Source: JAICUY01 sp963716585
Lineage (GTDB): Bacteria; Chloroflexota; Limnocylindria; QHBO01
Assembly: GCA_963716585.1 (NCBI GenBank)
Contig: CAVQTN010000002.1
Span: forward strand, 1,054,001 to 1,118,000
Direction: 5' to 3'
DNA: 64,000 nt
The translations under genes and the position numbers were made by a program. Under the pieces are notes generated by a model. That model saw nothing but the letters and a program-made list of their open reading frames with translations, was not told the origin of the DNA and ran no database searches. Position 1 is the first letter of the stretch. Each line of letters opens with the position of its first letter. This document shows, one piece after another, positions 25,794 through 34,374 of the stretch.

Positions 25794-26675
25794 CTAGAGC
25801 CAGTCGTCCCCGGCCAGGACGCCCGGGGCGATCTCCGACTCGAAGAGGCGCAGCTCCTCGGCGCTGATCTTGTACGCGTTCTCGGCGGTCGGAAACGCGC
25901 CGGATCGGACGTCGGCCACGAACTGCTCGAGGCCGGCCCGGATGTCCGCTGCCACGTGGGCGTACTGCTTCACGAAGCGCGGCATCTCATGCTCGTTGAT
26001 GCCCAGCAGGTCGTGCCAGACCAGCACCTGCCCGTCGCAGTCGGCACCCGCGCCGATCCCGATCGTCGGCATGCGCACGGCGGTGGTGATGGCCGCCGCG
26101 ACCCGCGCCGGCACGGCCTCCAGCACGATCGCGAAGCAACCGGCAGCCTGCAGTGCCAGGGCGTCGGCGTAGAGCTGCCGCGCCTTGGCCGCCGTGCGAC
26201 CCTGCGCCTTGTAGCCGCCCAGCGCCGTGGCTGTCTGCGGGGTCAGGCCGATATGGCCCATCACCGGGATGCCGGCACCCACGATCGCGCGCGCACGCGC
26301 GAGCATCGGTCCAGCGCCCTCCAGCTTGACCCCCTGCGCGCCGGCATCCTTGACCAGCCGCATGGCGTTGCGCACCGCCTCCTCGTCGGAGACCTGGAAG
26401 GCACCCAGCGGCATGTCGACCAGGAAGAACGCGCGCTCCGTCCCGCGCCGTGCCGCGCGGGCCAGCATGACCATCTCGTCCATGCTGATCGGCGTGGTGT
26501 CGGGATAACCGAGCACGTTGTTGGCGGCCGAGTCGCCGGTGAACACGATGTCGACGCCCGCCGCATCGGCCAGGCGTGCGCTGGGATGGTCGTAGGCGGT
26601 GACCATCACGATCTTGTCGCCGCGCTGCTTCATCTCCGCGAAGTCGGTGACCGCCACCGGAATGCCGCTGCTCAT
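25794..26675 (-). CDS. panB: 3-methyl-2-oxobutanoate hydroxymethyltransferase
   Basis: 293-residue PanB, a magnesium-dependent TIM-barrel enzyme transferring a hydroxymethyl group from methylene-THF to alpha-ketoisovalerate to give ketopantoate. Hallmarks are MVTAYDHPSARLADAAGVDIVFTGDSAANNVLGY, GAQGVKLEGAG, VMGHIGLTPQTATALGGYKAQGR and the catalytic VLEAVPARVA. It is slightly longer at the C-terminus than E. coli PanB. Its ATG overlaps the panC stop (ATGA), and it is third in the order DUF2520-panC-panB. Confidence 0.97.
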   Translation of the reverse strand: MSSGIPVAVTDFAEMKQRGDKIVMVTAYDHPSARLADAAGVDIVFTGDSAANNVLGYPDTTPISMDEMVMLARAARRGTERAFFLVDMPLGAFQVSDEEAVRNAMRLVKDAGAQGVKLEGAGPMLARARAIVGAGIPVMGHIGLTPQTATALGGYKAQGRTAAKARQLYADALALQAAGCFAIVLEAVPARVAAAITTAVRMPTIGIGAGADCDGQVLVWHDLLGINEHEMPRFVKQYAHVAADIRAGLEQFVADVRSGAFPTAENAYKISAEELRLFESEIAPGVLAGDDWL

Positions 26676-27472
26676 AACGCCGAAGCCTCCTCTTCCAGGC
26701 GCACATTGTCTATCAATCGCGTCTGACCGATGCGGACCGCCGCCACGAGCGTCGGTCCGTCCAGCTCGGCCACCGAGACGTAGTCGACCGTCATCCCATC
26801 CAGGAGGTGGCAGGCAGCGGCGACCGGGTCCGAGCCATCGCGCCAGGCCCGCCTGCCGGCCTCGAGCGCGCGAGGCAGGGCCAGGGCCCGCTCGCGCTCC
26901 TTCGCGCCGAGATAGACGTTGCGCGACGAGAGGGCCAGCCCATCGGCGTCGCGCACGGTGGGCAGCACGCGGATCTCGAGCGCCAGGTCGAGGTCGCGAA
27001 CCATGCGCCGGATGACGGCGGCCTGCTGCGCGTCCTTCTGCCCGAAGTACGCCCGATCAGGTTGCACGACGTTGAACAGCTTGAGGCAGACGGTCGCCAC
27101 GCCGCGGAAGTGTCCCGGTCGCACCTTCCCCTCGAGAATGCCGCCCAGATCGTCCAGATCGACCCACGTCTGGAATCCGTCGGGGTACATCTCCTCGGCG
27201 CTCGGCACCAACAGCAGATCGACCCCCGCAGCGTCGGCCACGCGCGCATCCTTCGCCTCGTCGCGCGGATAGTGCGCGAGGTCCTCCCGCGGACCGAACT
27301 GGGCCGGGTTGACGAACAGGCTGACGACCACGAGCGCGTTCTCGGCCCGCGCGGCGCGCATCAGCGCCAGGTGGCCACCGTGGAAGGCCCCCATGGTCGG
27401 GACCAGGCCGACGCTGCCGGTCGACCGGCTCAGCGCTTCGCGTGCCTCCGCGAGGGTCCGCACCGTCCTCAC
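26672..27472 (-). CDS. panC: Pantothenate synthetase
   Basis: 266-residue ATP-dependent ligase joining pantoate and beta-alanine. Class I-like nucleotide motifs GLVPTMGAFHGGH (the HIGH-type site), VSLFVNPAQFGPREDL, RAYFGQKDAQQAAVIRRMV and ALSSRNVYL are all present. The GTG 27472 start overlaps the upstream gene's stop as GTGA; a longer frame upstream has no family similarity. ATGA overlap with panB follows. No panD is visible in the window. Confidence 0.97.
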   Translation of the reverse strand: MRTVRTLAEAREALSRSTGSVGLVPTMGAFHGGHLALMRAARAENALVVVSLFVNPAQFGPREDLAHYPRDEAKDARVADAAGVDLLLVPSAEEMYPDGFQTWVDLDDLGGILEGKVRPGHFRGVATVCLKLFNVVQPDRAYFGQKDAQQAAVIRRMVRDLDLALEIRVLPTVRDADGLALSSRNVYLGAKERERALALPRALEAGRRAWRDGSDPVAAACHLLDGMTVDYVSVAELDGPTLVAAVRIGQTRLIDNVRLEEEASAL

Positions 27473-28143
27473 GGTCTCGTTGCCTCCGCCAGCGCCCGAT
27501 ACAGTGCCTCGACCGCGGGCGCGCGGTCGTGCAGCGCGGCGAGGTGGGCATCGACGGTCGACCAATCGCCGCGGGCGATCGGCCCGGTGAGCTGGAAGCC
27601 GTTCTCGATGGTGCGCTGCATGAGCGGCACCAGGCCTTCCGGCGGCGCGCCGGCCTGCTCGAACAGCCCGGCCGCGGTGCGGTACAGCGTCACCAGGAAG
27701 TTGCTGGCGATGGCCGCGCCGGCGTGGTACAGGGCGCGATCGGCGTCGGCCAACGGGAACGGGCGCAGGCCGAGCGTGCGGGCCAGCCAGTCGGCCTGGC
27801 CGGCGGCTGCATCGGATTCGAAGGTGATCGCCGCGTAGGCGCCATCCAGCTGCTCGGCGCCGCGATCGCGGGTGAAGGTCATCAGCGGATGAACGCTGAA
27901 CCGGCGCTCGTGCGGGTCGAGCGCGGCGAGCGGCGTCGCGCCACTGACATGGGCGAGCCAGGGGCCGGGTGCGACCAGCTGCGCAACCTCGGCGATGACG
28001 CCGTCCGGGACCGCGAGGATGACAAGCTGCGCGTCGGCATCAGGCGTTCGACCGGTCGTCACCGCCAGCGTTCGCTCGGCCAGGCGTGCCGCGATGGCTC
28101 CCCCCGCCCGCCCGCTGCCGACGACGTGCACCCGCTCGAACAT
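27469..28143 (-). CDS. Rossmann-fold protein with DUF2520 domain, candidate ketopantoate reductase
   Basis: 224-residue protein with an N-terminal NAD(P)-binding fold (VHVVGSGRAGGAIAARLAE, then VILAVPDGVIAEV) and a helical C-terminal DUF2520 domain (SVHPLMTF, HAGAAIASNFLVTLYRTAAGLFEQAG, RTIENGFQLTGPIARGDW). The layout matches 6-phosphogluconate-dehydrogenase-like reductases. It is first in the operon and overlaps panC by GTGA. No panE or ilvC is present here, so it may supply the missing ketopantoate reductase step; this is an inference from context. The TAGACT-N7-ATG promoter arrangement supports ATG 28143. Confidence 0.88.
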   Translation of the reverse strand: MFERVHVVGSGRAGGAIAARLAERTLAVTTGRTPDADAQLVILAVPDGVIAEVAQLVAPGPWLAHVSGATPLAALDPHERRFSVHPLMTFTRDRGAEQLDGAYAAITFESDAAAGQADWLARTLGLRPFPLADADRALYHAGAAIASNFLVTLYRTAAGLFEQAGAPPEGLVPLMQRTIENGFQLTGPIARGDWSTVDAHLAALHDRAPAVEALYRALAEATRP

Positions 28144-28150
28144 GCAGGCC

Positions 28151-28156
28151 AGTCTA
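28151..28156 (-). promoter_or_regulatory. -10 element TAGACT of the pantothenate operon
   Basis: On the minus strand TAGACT is followed by seven bases and then ATG 28143. No ribosome binding site precedes this ATG. The element is just 3' of the lipoprotein gene's stop region. Confidence 0.5.
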
Positions 28157-28654
28157 GTCGCGGTGCACAGCCAGGACGACGTAGGCGGGCTTGGCGGTCG
28201 AGGTCAGCTGTGCGGTGATGCCCTCCGCGCGGCGCTGCTTGTCCAGGATGGTCGTGCCATCCCATGTCGCGAGCGTCTCGTTCAGCAGGTCGGCACCGAT
28301 CGAGCGTGGCGTGTTCAGCAGCCGCGGCAGGAACGGCAGGTACGGCGCCGCCAGCTCCTCGACTCGACCCGGCTGGTCGGACGGAACGCTCAGCACGATC
28401 TCCGCGGGCGGCACGCTCACGATGTCGAGCTGCACGCCATTGCTCGCCCTGCCCAGGACGTGATGCGGGCCGGCGGATGCGAACGCCATGCCGAACTGCG
28501 CGGTCAGCTCCGCTTCGATCGCATCGGTCGCGGGGTCCGCCGCGTGGCCGGCGTGCGAGCTCCGCGGTGACCCTCCGGGCGCGGTGCAGCCTGCGACCAC
28601 GAGGGCGAGGGCGACCACGAGGGCGAGGGCGAGGGCGGCGGCGCGGCGCGGCAT
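28154..28654 (-). CDS. Hypothetical lipoprotein
   Basis: 166-residue predicted lipoprotein: MPRR, then an unusually repetitive hydrophobic core made of LALVVALALVVAGC, with Cys in the lipobox LVVAGC. The mature part starts with a Ser/His/Ala-rich linker and has one soluble domain (AIEAELTAQFGMAFASAGPHHVLG, LDIVSVPPAEIVLSVP, KPAYVVLAVHRD). No family was recognised. ATG 28654 was chosen because a TATGCT -10 lies seven bases upstream; ATG 28666 is the alternative. Confidence 0.75.
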   Translation of the reverse strand: MPRRAAALALALVVALALVVAGCTAPGGSPRSSHAGHAADPATDAIEAELTAQFGMAFASAGPHHVLGRASNGVQLDIVSVPPAEIVLSVPSDQPGRVEELAAPYLPFLPRLLNTPRSIGADLLNETLATWDGTTILDKQRRAEGITAQLTSTAKPAYVVLAVHRD

Positions 28655-28661
28655 GACGTCG

Positions 28662-28667
28662 AGCATA
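28662..28667 (-). promoter_or_regulatory. -10 element TATGCT before the lipoprotein gene
   Basis: Minus-strand TATGCT, seven bases, ATG 28654; another instance of the -10/start arrangement expected for leaderless transcripts. Confidence 0.4.
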
Positions 28668-28695
28668 GACCGCGTGTGGCGCAGGCCCTGCCCGC

Positions 28696-30157
28696 CTAGC
28701 GAAGCACGCCGCGCAATGCCGACCTCGCCGCGTGAAAGCCGCACAGCCCATGCACCCCGCCGCCCGGAGGTGTCGATGACGAGCAGATGAAGAGCGACCG
28801 GTCGGGGGTCGAGTAGGGGTCCGGCCGCACGGCTGGACGGCTGAACAGCTGCGTCAACGACTGGAGGCCGCCGTTGATGTCGCCACCGACGTAGTTCGGG
28901 TTGTCGCGTTCCAGCTCCGCCGGCCCGCGTACGCTCATCGCCAGCACCCGGTCGCGAACGCCCGGCGCGAAGCGCTCGATCTGGGACAGGATCCGGTCGG
29001 TCATGTCGACGGCCGATCCGTTCGGGACGTGGCAGTACGCCCAGGCCGTGTGCCTGCCCTCGGGGGCGCGCGATGGATCGAACAGCGACTGCTGGGCGAG
29101 CAGCACGAACGGGCGTTCCGGGATGCGGCCGCGCGCCACCTCGCGCTCCGAGGTAGCGATCTCCTCGAGCGTGCCGCCCAGGTGCACCGTCCCGGCCTGC
29201 AGCAGGTCGGGGTTGCGCCACGGGATCGGGCCATCCAGTGCCATATCAACCTTGAAGGTGCCCGGCCCGTAGCGGTAGTGGCGCAGCTGCGCGGCGTACA
29301 GCCCGCGGAGGCGCGGTGCCGGCGACCTCCAGGACCTGCCTGGGCGTCAGGTCGAGCAGGACGGACCGATGTGGCGGCAGCCCATCCAGGCTGCGCACCT
29401 GCTGGCCGGTGACGATCTCACCTCCGAGGCTGCGCAGGTACGAGGCAAGCGCGTCGGCGATCGACTGCGAACCGCCACGTGGCATCGGCCAGCCGACGGC
29501 GTGGGCGCTGGCGGTCAGGGTGATGCCGAACGCTGCGCTCACCGGCCGGTCGAGGCGCAGCATCGAATGTGCCGAGGTCCCCGCCAGCAGTGCGCGCGTC
29601 CGAGGCTCCGTGAACGGCCGCGCCAGCAGCGTCGTCGGCAGCAGGCTCAGCATTCCGAAGCGGCCGAGCGCGAAGGGGTGCTGCAGCGCGCGGAACGGCC
29701 GCAACGGACCGAGCATCTGGTCGACGATCAGCTCCCAGTCACGGACGATCGGCCGCATCAGGCGCCGGTAGCGCGCCGCATCGCGCCCCAGCCCCTCCGC
29801 GGTGCGGTCAAGGTCGCGCCAGACCAGCGCCGCGGAGCCGTCGTCGAGCGGATGGGCGATCTGGACCGGCGGCTCGATCCATGCCAGGCCATGCTCGTCG
29901 AGCGGCAGCGCCGAGAAGAACGGCGAGGCCCGGCCGAGCGGATGGATCGCGCTGCATACGTCGTGTGTGAAGCCGGGGAGCGTCAGCTCGGCGGAACGCG
30001 AGCCGCCGCCCACCGTGGCATTGCGTTCGATGACCAGCACCGACCGGCCGTGGCGCGCCAGCTCGATGGCCGCCGCCAGCCCATTCGGGCCGGCGCCGAC
30101 GACGACCGCATCGTAGAGGCCCGGAAGAGGCACGGCGCGTGGTGGCGGCTTCATCAT
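28696..30157 (-). pseudogene. Phytoene-desaturase/PYROXD2-like FAD oxidoreductase (broken by a 1-base frameshift)
   Basis: The N-terminal part has the dinucleotide motif AVVVGAGPNGLAAAIELARHG and VLVIERNATVGGGSRSAELT, typical of the phytoene desaturase/carotenoid oxidoreductase superfamily. The first frame runs to PRQVLEVAGT; the next frame resumes RLRGLYAAQLRHYRYGPG, then ALDGPIPWRNPDLLQAGTVHLGGTL, normal family sequence to the end (NPNYVGGDINGG). One extra base near 29315-29316 (ACCG on the coding strand) separates them; repaired length is about 490 residues. ATG 30157 or the adjacent ATG 30154 is the likely start; TTG 30175 would also be possible. The substrate is unknown; no crt genes are nearby. 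Confidence 0.85.
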
Positions 30158-30219
30158 CGGCAGAGATGATGACAAGCCGACGCCAGGGACGCCGGCCCAC
30201 GGCCCTCGCGAGGTGGCGC

Positions 30220-30609
30220 CTAGCGCACGCCGGGCTCGAAGCTCACCTCGATCAACGGGCTGTTGGCGACCATCAGCTCCAGGTCGTAGCCCCAGCCCGC
30301 GGCGATCTTTGGTAGCACATCCCGCCGCTCCTGCGGGTCGATGATCGGACGCGCCGTCGCCGGCAGATCGGCAACGACCGCATCGGCCAGGTGGAACACG
30401 AACTGGGGGTTGGCCAGCAGGTTCGCGTACCAGCCGCGCCGGCCGGGCCGCCCGCTGATGTAAATCCGCCCTTCCACGTTGTGGAACCCAAGCTGCACCC
30501 GACGTGCCTGGCCGGTCTGCCGACCATGAGTCGTGATCTCGACCAGGTGGCCGTGCTCCAGGGCACGGGCCACCCGCAGGTCGAAGACCGGGTGGGCGCG
30601 GGCGGTCAT
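30220..30609 (-). CDS. Deazaflavin (F420)-dependent nitroreductase/quinone reductase family protein
   Basis: 129-residue split-barrel protein of the DDN/PF04075 type. LVEITTHGRQTGQARRVQLGFHNVEGRIYISG and GRRGWYANLLANPQFVFHL match the pattern [LIV]-x-T-x-GRKTG...R...W..N...P. These proteins use F420H2 to reduce quinones or nitro compounds; some bind other flavins or haem. This suggests the organism may make F420, but no F420 biosynthesis gene is in the window. Its ATG overlaps the upstream protease stop (ATGA). Confidence 0.85.
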   Translation of the reverse strand: MTARAHPVFDLRVARALEHGHLVEITTHGRQTGQARRVQLGFHNVEGRIYISGRPGRRGWYANLLANPQFVFHLADAVVADLPATARPIIDPQERRDVLPKIAAGWGYDLELMVANSPLIEVSFEPGVR

Positions 30610-31488
30610 GCCCCCACGCTCACCTTCCGCTCCTCGTCGCCGCGCAGCAGCGTGAGGTCGAGTGGCGCGTCGGCGGCGACCGAGGCGAGCGCCTCGAACA
30701 GGTCGTCGGCGCCGGTCACCGGCTTGCCACCGGCGGCCACGATCAGGTCGCCCTCGGCGACACCGGCCCGCGCGGCGGGGGAGTCGTCCTCGACTTCGCG
30801 GACCAGCAGGCCGTCGCGCTCGGACAGGCCGACTGCCCGTCGCAGCCGTCGGGCGACGTGCGCCGGTGCCAGGCCGACGCCCAGGTGACGGCGCGCAGGC
30901 GTCTCGCCGCGGCCCAGCGCGTCGACGCGCGTGCGCAGACCGGCGTCCGCCGGGATGGCCAGGTAGAAGCCACTGCCCAGGCGGTTGGTATTGATGCCGA
31001 GAAGCTCACCGGCGACGTTCACCAACGGTCCACCGCTCGAACCGGGCATCAGCGGAGCGGTGTGCTCCAGGCTGCCGCCGATGCGACGGCCCGCGGGGCC
31101 CGCGAAAGGCGCGCCCCACGCCCGAGACGAAGCCGAACGTGACGCGCGCACCGGCACCGGCCGGGTTGCCGAGCGCCACGACCGGGCTGCCGACGTTCAC
31201 GCTGTCCTTCGCCCAGCTGACGGCTGCCGCGCCGGAGGTCTCGACGCTCAGCACGGCGAGGTCATTGTCGGCGTCGACGCCGAGCACGGATGCTTCCGCC
31301 TCACGCCCGTCCGCGAAGTAGACGGTCACCTCGTCCCCGTGCAGGTTGTGCGCGTTGGTGAGCACCTTGCCGTCGTCGAGAACCACGCCGGATCCGCCGC
31401 GCCATCGGTTTCCGATCCCGACCGTGGACGGACCCACGTTGTCGGCAATCTCCGTGATGGAGGCGCCGAGCTCTTCCAGTTGACCCAT
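30606..31488 (-). pseudogene. HtrA/DegP-like serine protease with PDZ domain (broken by a 1-base frameshift)
   Basis: Trypsin-fold protease followed by a PDZ domain. The first frame from ATG 31488 has the His region KVLTNAHNL and the Asp region DADNDLAVL and continues to VSGVGRAFRGP. The other frame resumes GPAGRRIGGSLEHTAPLMPGSSGGPLVN with the nucleophile Ser, then a PDZ domain (LLVREVEDDSPAARAGVAEGDLIV). One extra base in the GGGG at 31095-31098 (or nearby) accounts for it; repaired length is about 293 residues. There is no signal peptide or membrane anchor, so it would be cytoplasmic, unusual for HtrA. AAGGAG seven bases before the ATG. It overlaps the reductase gene downstream. Confidence 0.88.
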
Positions 31489-31505
31489 CGGGTCACTCCT
31501 TCTGC

Positions 31506-31526
31506 TAACTTGCAAGTTGCAAGTTA
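31506..31526. promoter_or_regulatory. Perfect 21-bp palindrome, probable HxlR operator
   Basis: TAACTTGCAA-G-TTGCAAGTTA is a perfect 10-1-10 palindrome, and it contains the 12-bp palindrome AACTTGCAAGTT. It lies between the divergent protease and HxlR genes, 17 bp before the protease start and about 34 bp before the HxlR -10, in a suitable place to control both. Confidence 0.75.
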
Positions 31527-31559
31527 CACCGTGAGCGAGAGATGTCAAGACCGATGCCG

Positions 31560-31565
31560 TACGAT
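31560..31565 (+). promoter_or_regulatory. -10 element TACGAT of a leaderless HxlR promoter
   Basis: TACGAT, six bases, ATG 31572. This picks MTNASPL as the start over two upstream in-frame ATGs (31542, 31554). Confidence 0.5.
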
Positions 31566-31571
31566 CCGCCG

Positions 31572-31988
31572 ATGACCAATGCTTCACCGCTCGCGGCGGC
31601 GCTCGAACGGGTGGGCGACCGCTGGAGCCTGCTGCTCGTCGAAGCCCTGCTGCCCGGCGCCCGGCGCTTCAACGAACTCGGCGACGCGGTCGAGGGCATT
31701 GCGCCGAACATCCTGACGGACCGGCTGCGACGCCTGGAAGCGGAGCGGGTGATCCGCTCCAAGCCGTACTCCGACCGACCGCCGCGCGTGGCCTACGAGC
31801 TCACCGCGGAGGGCCAGGAGCTGGCCGGCGCGCTGCGCCTTCTCGCCGACTGGGGCTCGCGGGTGTCACGCGACGCGGAGCCGATCCATCACGCCGTGTG
31901 CGGCACGCCGGTCGAGGCGCGCTGGTACTGTCCGACCTGTGACCGACCGGTCGAGGCCGCCGAGGCCGACGAGCTGCGCCGCCTGTAA
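31572..31988 (+). CDS. HxlR family transcriptional regulator
   Basis: 138-residue winged-helix regulator: ALERVGDRWSLLLVEALLPGARRFNELG is the canonical HxlR opening, followed by GIAPNILTDRLRRLEAERVI and the wing YSDRPPRVAYELTAEGQELAGAL. Unusually for the family a short C-terminal metal-ribbon-like segment follows (HAVCGTPVEARWYCPTCDRPV), with Cys, then C-x2-C. HxlR proteins sense electrophiles or redox state; the extra cysteines may tune this. It is divergent from the protease across a 21-bp palindrome. Confidence 0.92.
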   Translation: MTNASPLAAALERVGDRWSLLLVEALLPGARRFNELGDAVEGIAPNILTDRLRRLEAERVIRSKPYSDRPPRVAYELTAEGQELAGALRLLADWGSRVSRDAEPIHHAVCGTPVEARWYCPTCDRPVEAAEADELRRL

Positions 31989-32073
31989 GTGCCGGCTGGA
32001 TGGCCGATCGGGCCACGGGTGGCAAACTCGGCCAGCTCGCGTCCGGTTCGTTGGGCCGACAGTCGTGACCGCC

Positions 32074-32896
32074 TCATCGTGAGGCCTTGCGTGCGAGAAC
32101 GCTGACCACGGGCGCACGCCACACGAAGGCCGATGCGGGCAGCTCCGCCCAGCGCCGCAGCGTCTCGTCGTGGACCTCCCGCCGTTCGTCCGGTTCCAAG
32201 GGGCCGAACACATCGTCGCGCTCCCAGTTCTCCAGCAGACCGAGGTAGGCGTCCGGCGTGAGCGGGTGCTCCACGGCATCCGGGCGCGCTTGGACATCGG
32301 TGAACCCGGCCGCGCGGAGCTCATCCGCAGCAGAGCTGACCGACGCGAACGGATCGGTGTCGTGGCCCGATGCGTCCTCCGGCAGGTCCCACTCGTCCGC
32401 CAGGTCGTCGAAGATGTGCAGCGGCTCGAATTCGGTCGCATCATCGATCCAGGTGACTGCCGCCAGCCAGGCATCCGGTCGCAGGACACGGCGGATCTCG
32501 CGCAGCGCGGCTGCCCGGTCCGGCACGAGCTGGAGCACGAACGAGCTGACTACCAGGTCAGCGGAGGCATCGGGCAGGGGGATCGCCTGCGCATCCGCCC
32601 ACGACCAGCCGCAGGCGCTCGGCCAGGCCCGCCGCGTCGGCGCGGGCGCGGGCAAGCGCGAGCATGCCGGTCGATGGGTCGACGCCCACGGCGCGCAGCG
32701 CGGGCCACCGGTCCAGCGCGGCGACGGCGAGCAGGCCGGTGCCGGTGCCCACGTCGACCAGCTCCGCATCGGCCCGTGAGTCGAGCAGGGGAGCAACCCG
32801 GTCGAGCAGGCGCAGGCCGGTCGCGGCGATGACCGGGCCCCAGTGGTCGCGGTACCGCTCGGCTGCCTGGTCGTAGGCGGCGCCGACGTCGCTCAT
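32074..32896 (-). pseudogene. SAM-dependent methyltransferase, class I (broken by a 1-base frameshift)
   Basis: Ubiquinone/menaquinone-methyltransferase-like protein. The first frame has YDQAAERYRDHWGPVI and the SAM motif LVDVGTGTGLLAVAAL near residue 46, then VGVDPSTGMLALARARA and RLRLVV. The next frame continues ADAQAIPLPDASADLVVSSFVLQLVPDRAAALREIRRVLRP, the standard motif II/III region, to the end ARKASR. One extra base in the GGG (coding strand, about 32599-32601) explains the switch; repaired length is about 273 residues. Minus-strand CATAAT lies six bases before the ATG as a possible -10. The substrate is unknown. Confidence 0.88.
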
Positions 32897-32902
32897 GGCC
32901 CG

Positions 32903-32908
32903 ATTATG
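32903..32908 (-). promoter_or_regulatory. -10-like CATAAT before the methyltransferase gene
   Basis: Minus-strand CATAAT, six bases, ATG 32896. It has a single mismatch to TATAAT and is consistent with the leaderless pattern. Confidence 0.35.
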
Positions 32909-32948
32909 GAGGACGCAGTGGGGAGCAAGGATCGCGGGGCCCGCGGTT

Positions 32949-33206
32949 CTAGAGTCGGGCCCCGGTGGTATCCGGCGGCTCCGGCCGCTCGATCGGATCG
33001 TGCGTGAGCTCGAGCTTCAGCCCGTCGACGCTCCGGTCCTCGGCGCGCTGCTCCTCCTCGACGACAATCGCCGCGGGCGGCCGCCTGTGCAGGATCTGCT
33101 GCTCGAGCCCGGCCAGGAACGTGCCGATCGACTGGCTTGCGCCGGAGAACGACGGCAGTGGACGGCGGCGCTTCGGCTCAGCCACGCCGAACAGCGCCAG
33201 GGTCAT
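32949..33206 (-). CDS. Small hypothetical protein, 85 residues
   Basis: Short soluble reading frame MTLALFGVAEPKRRRPLPSF, then GTFLAGLEQQILHRRPPAAIVVEEEQRAEDRS and a Pro/Glu-rich tail. The middle looks like an amphipathic helix. There is no recognised family and no clear ribosome site, so it may not be a gene. It is the only coding candidate in the 365-bp gap between the methyltransferase and the nickel transporter. Confidence 0.4.
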   Translation of the reverse strand: MTLALFGVAEPKRRRPLPSFSGASQSIGTFLAGLEQQILHRRPPAAIVVEEEQRAEDRSVDGLKLELTHDPIERPEPPDTTGARL

Positions 33207-33262
33207 CGCGCGCGACGGTCATGGCACCAGCCTAACCGTCGGGCGCAATCCGCACCGGTGTC

Positions 33263-34300
33263 TCAGCTGCCGCCGATGAAGTGGAAGATCGAGTCGAGAT
33301 CCGGCAGGGTGCCTTCGGCCTGGAACAGGAAGAGCGCCCCGACGAGGAGGCTGAAGGTGCCGGCGACGACGCCGACGACGATGTAGATCCGCTGCCGCAG
33401 CTGGCTGGCGACGAAGCCGGTCGCCGACAGGACGATGATCGCCGTGTTGCTGAGCAGCAGCCCGACGATGAAGGCGACCATCATCGGCAGGCCGAGACCC
33501 AGGCTGGCCGCGCCGCCGACTCCGGCGATGAGCAGCACCTGCGACCCTGTCTCGGCACCGACGCCGTGGATCATCCCCACCCCGAAGGCGGTGCGTACGC
33601 CGTACGAGCTCATCTCCACCGGCTCGACATGCTCGTGGCCGTGCAGCCGTGCCTGGAGACGCCGCCAGGCGTAGCGGAAGGAGTCGAAGACGAGCATCCA
33701 GCGGCTGCGCAGCCGAAACTCGTGTCCGTGGCGGGCGTACTGGTAGAGCGAGAAGAAGACCCACCCGCCGAGCACGATGAGGGTGATGCCCACGACGCGG
33801 CCCATGATCGGGTCGACCCACGCGGGCAGGACCTGGCCGAAGAGCAGCGCCGCGCTGCCGAGGACCGCCACCACAAAGGCGTGGCCCAGCGCGTACAGCG
33901 TGCCCAGCAGGATGGCGCGCCCCTGTTCGGAGAGGAAGCGGCTGCGCGTCAGCCGCTGCACGTGCTCGTGCTCGCCGGCGAGGTGTTCGCGGCGGTGCGC
34001 CTCGAGCTCGCCCGGCCCCCCATGCGGGTGCGGAACGGCTCCGGCGGCATGGTGCTCGGCGTGACCCTCCTCGGCGGCCTCGGCGGCGGCCGTGGTGCTC
34101 GTGATGTCGACGATTGCCGCGATGTGGTCCCAGTCGATCCCGTGCCGGATGCCGAGCAGCAATGCCGTGACCAACAACGTCCCGGCGCCGGCGCCGGAGG
34201 TCAGGCTCGAGCCGCCGGCGCAGCCGGCGGCCAGCGCGGCCAGCGCCGTCAGGCCGATGGCCAGCGGCAGGCGGCGAGCGATCGAGCCGAGGAGTCGCAT
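33263..34300 (-). CDS. NiCoT-like nickel/cobalt transporter
   Basis: 345-residue membrane protein of the HoxN/NixA/HupN or RcnA-like superfamily. The metal-binding HX4DH signature is in GIRHGIDWDHIAAIVDIT near residue 55, at the start of a hydrophobic helix. A long histidine-rich cytoplasmic loop follows (EEGHAEHHAAG, HPHGG, EHEHVQ), then six further helices including FGVGMIHGVGAETGSQVLLI. ATG 34300 was chosen because TAGCAT-N7-ATG and TTGCAA at 17 bp form a good promoter; ATG 34309 is the alternative. It is divergent from a Fur-family regulator across a TTGCA-type operator, pointing to nickel-controlled uptake. Confidence 0.9.
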   Translation of the reverse strand: MRLLGSIARRLPLAIGLTALAALAAGCAGGSSLTSGAGAGTLLVTALLLGIRHGIDWDHIAAIVDITSTTAAAEAAEEGHAEHHAAGAVPHPHGGPGELEAHRREHLAGEHEHVQRLTRSRFLSEQGRAILLGTLYALGHAFVVAVLGSAALLFGQVLPAWVDPIMGRVVGITLIVLGGWVFFSLYQYARHGHEFRLRSRWMLVFDSFRYAWRRLQARLHGHEHVEPVEMSSYGVRTAFGVGMIHGVGAETGSQVLLIAGVGGAASLGLGLPMMVAFIVGLLLSNTAIIVLSATGFVASQLRQRIYIVVGVVAGTFSLLVGALFLFQAEGTLPDLDSIFHFIGGS

Positions 34301-34307
34301 CGGCCGC

Positions 34308-34336
34308 ATGCTACGCGGCCCGCCGCCTTATTGCAA
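34308..34336 (-). promoter_or_regulatory. Promoter of the nickel transporter gene (TTGCAA-N17-TAGCAT)
   Basis: On the minus strand TTGCAA (34336-34331) and TAGCAT (34313-34308) are separated by 17 bp, and TAGCAT lies seven bases before ATG 34300. The -35 lies within the Nur-like palindrome, so a bound regulator would block RNA polymerase. Confidence 0.55.
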
Positions 34337-34349
34337 TATGGTGCAATAA
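34328..34349. promoter_or_regulatory. Nur/Fur-type operator: TTATTGCA-N6-TGCAATAA
   Basis: A perfect 8-bp inverted repeat with a 6-bp spacer between the nickel transporter and the Fur-family gene. The core TTGCA-N6-TGCAA resembles the Streptomyces Nur box (TTGCAA-N5-TTGCAA). It overlaps the -35 region of the transporter promoter and lies just upstream of the regulator's -10. Confidence 0.75.
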
Positions 34350-34362
34350 GCGAATGAGCCGC

Positions 34363-34368
34363 TATACT
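34363..34368 (+). promoter_or_regulatory. -10 element TATACT of a leaderless Fur-family promoter
   Basis: TATACT, six bases, ATG 34375. The other in-frame ATG at 34354 lies upstream of this -10 and would not be in the transcript, so 34375 is preferred. Confidence 0.55.
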
Positions 34369-34374
34369 TGCCCC

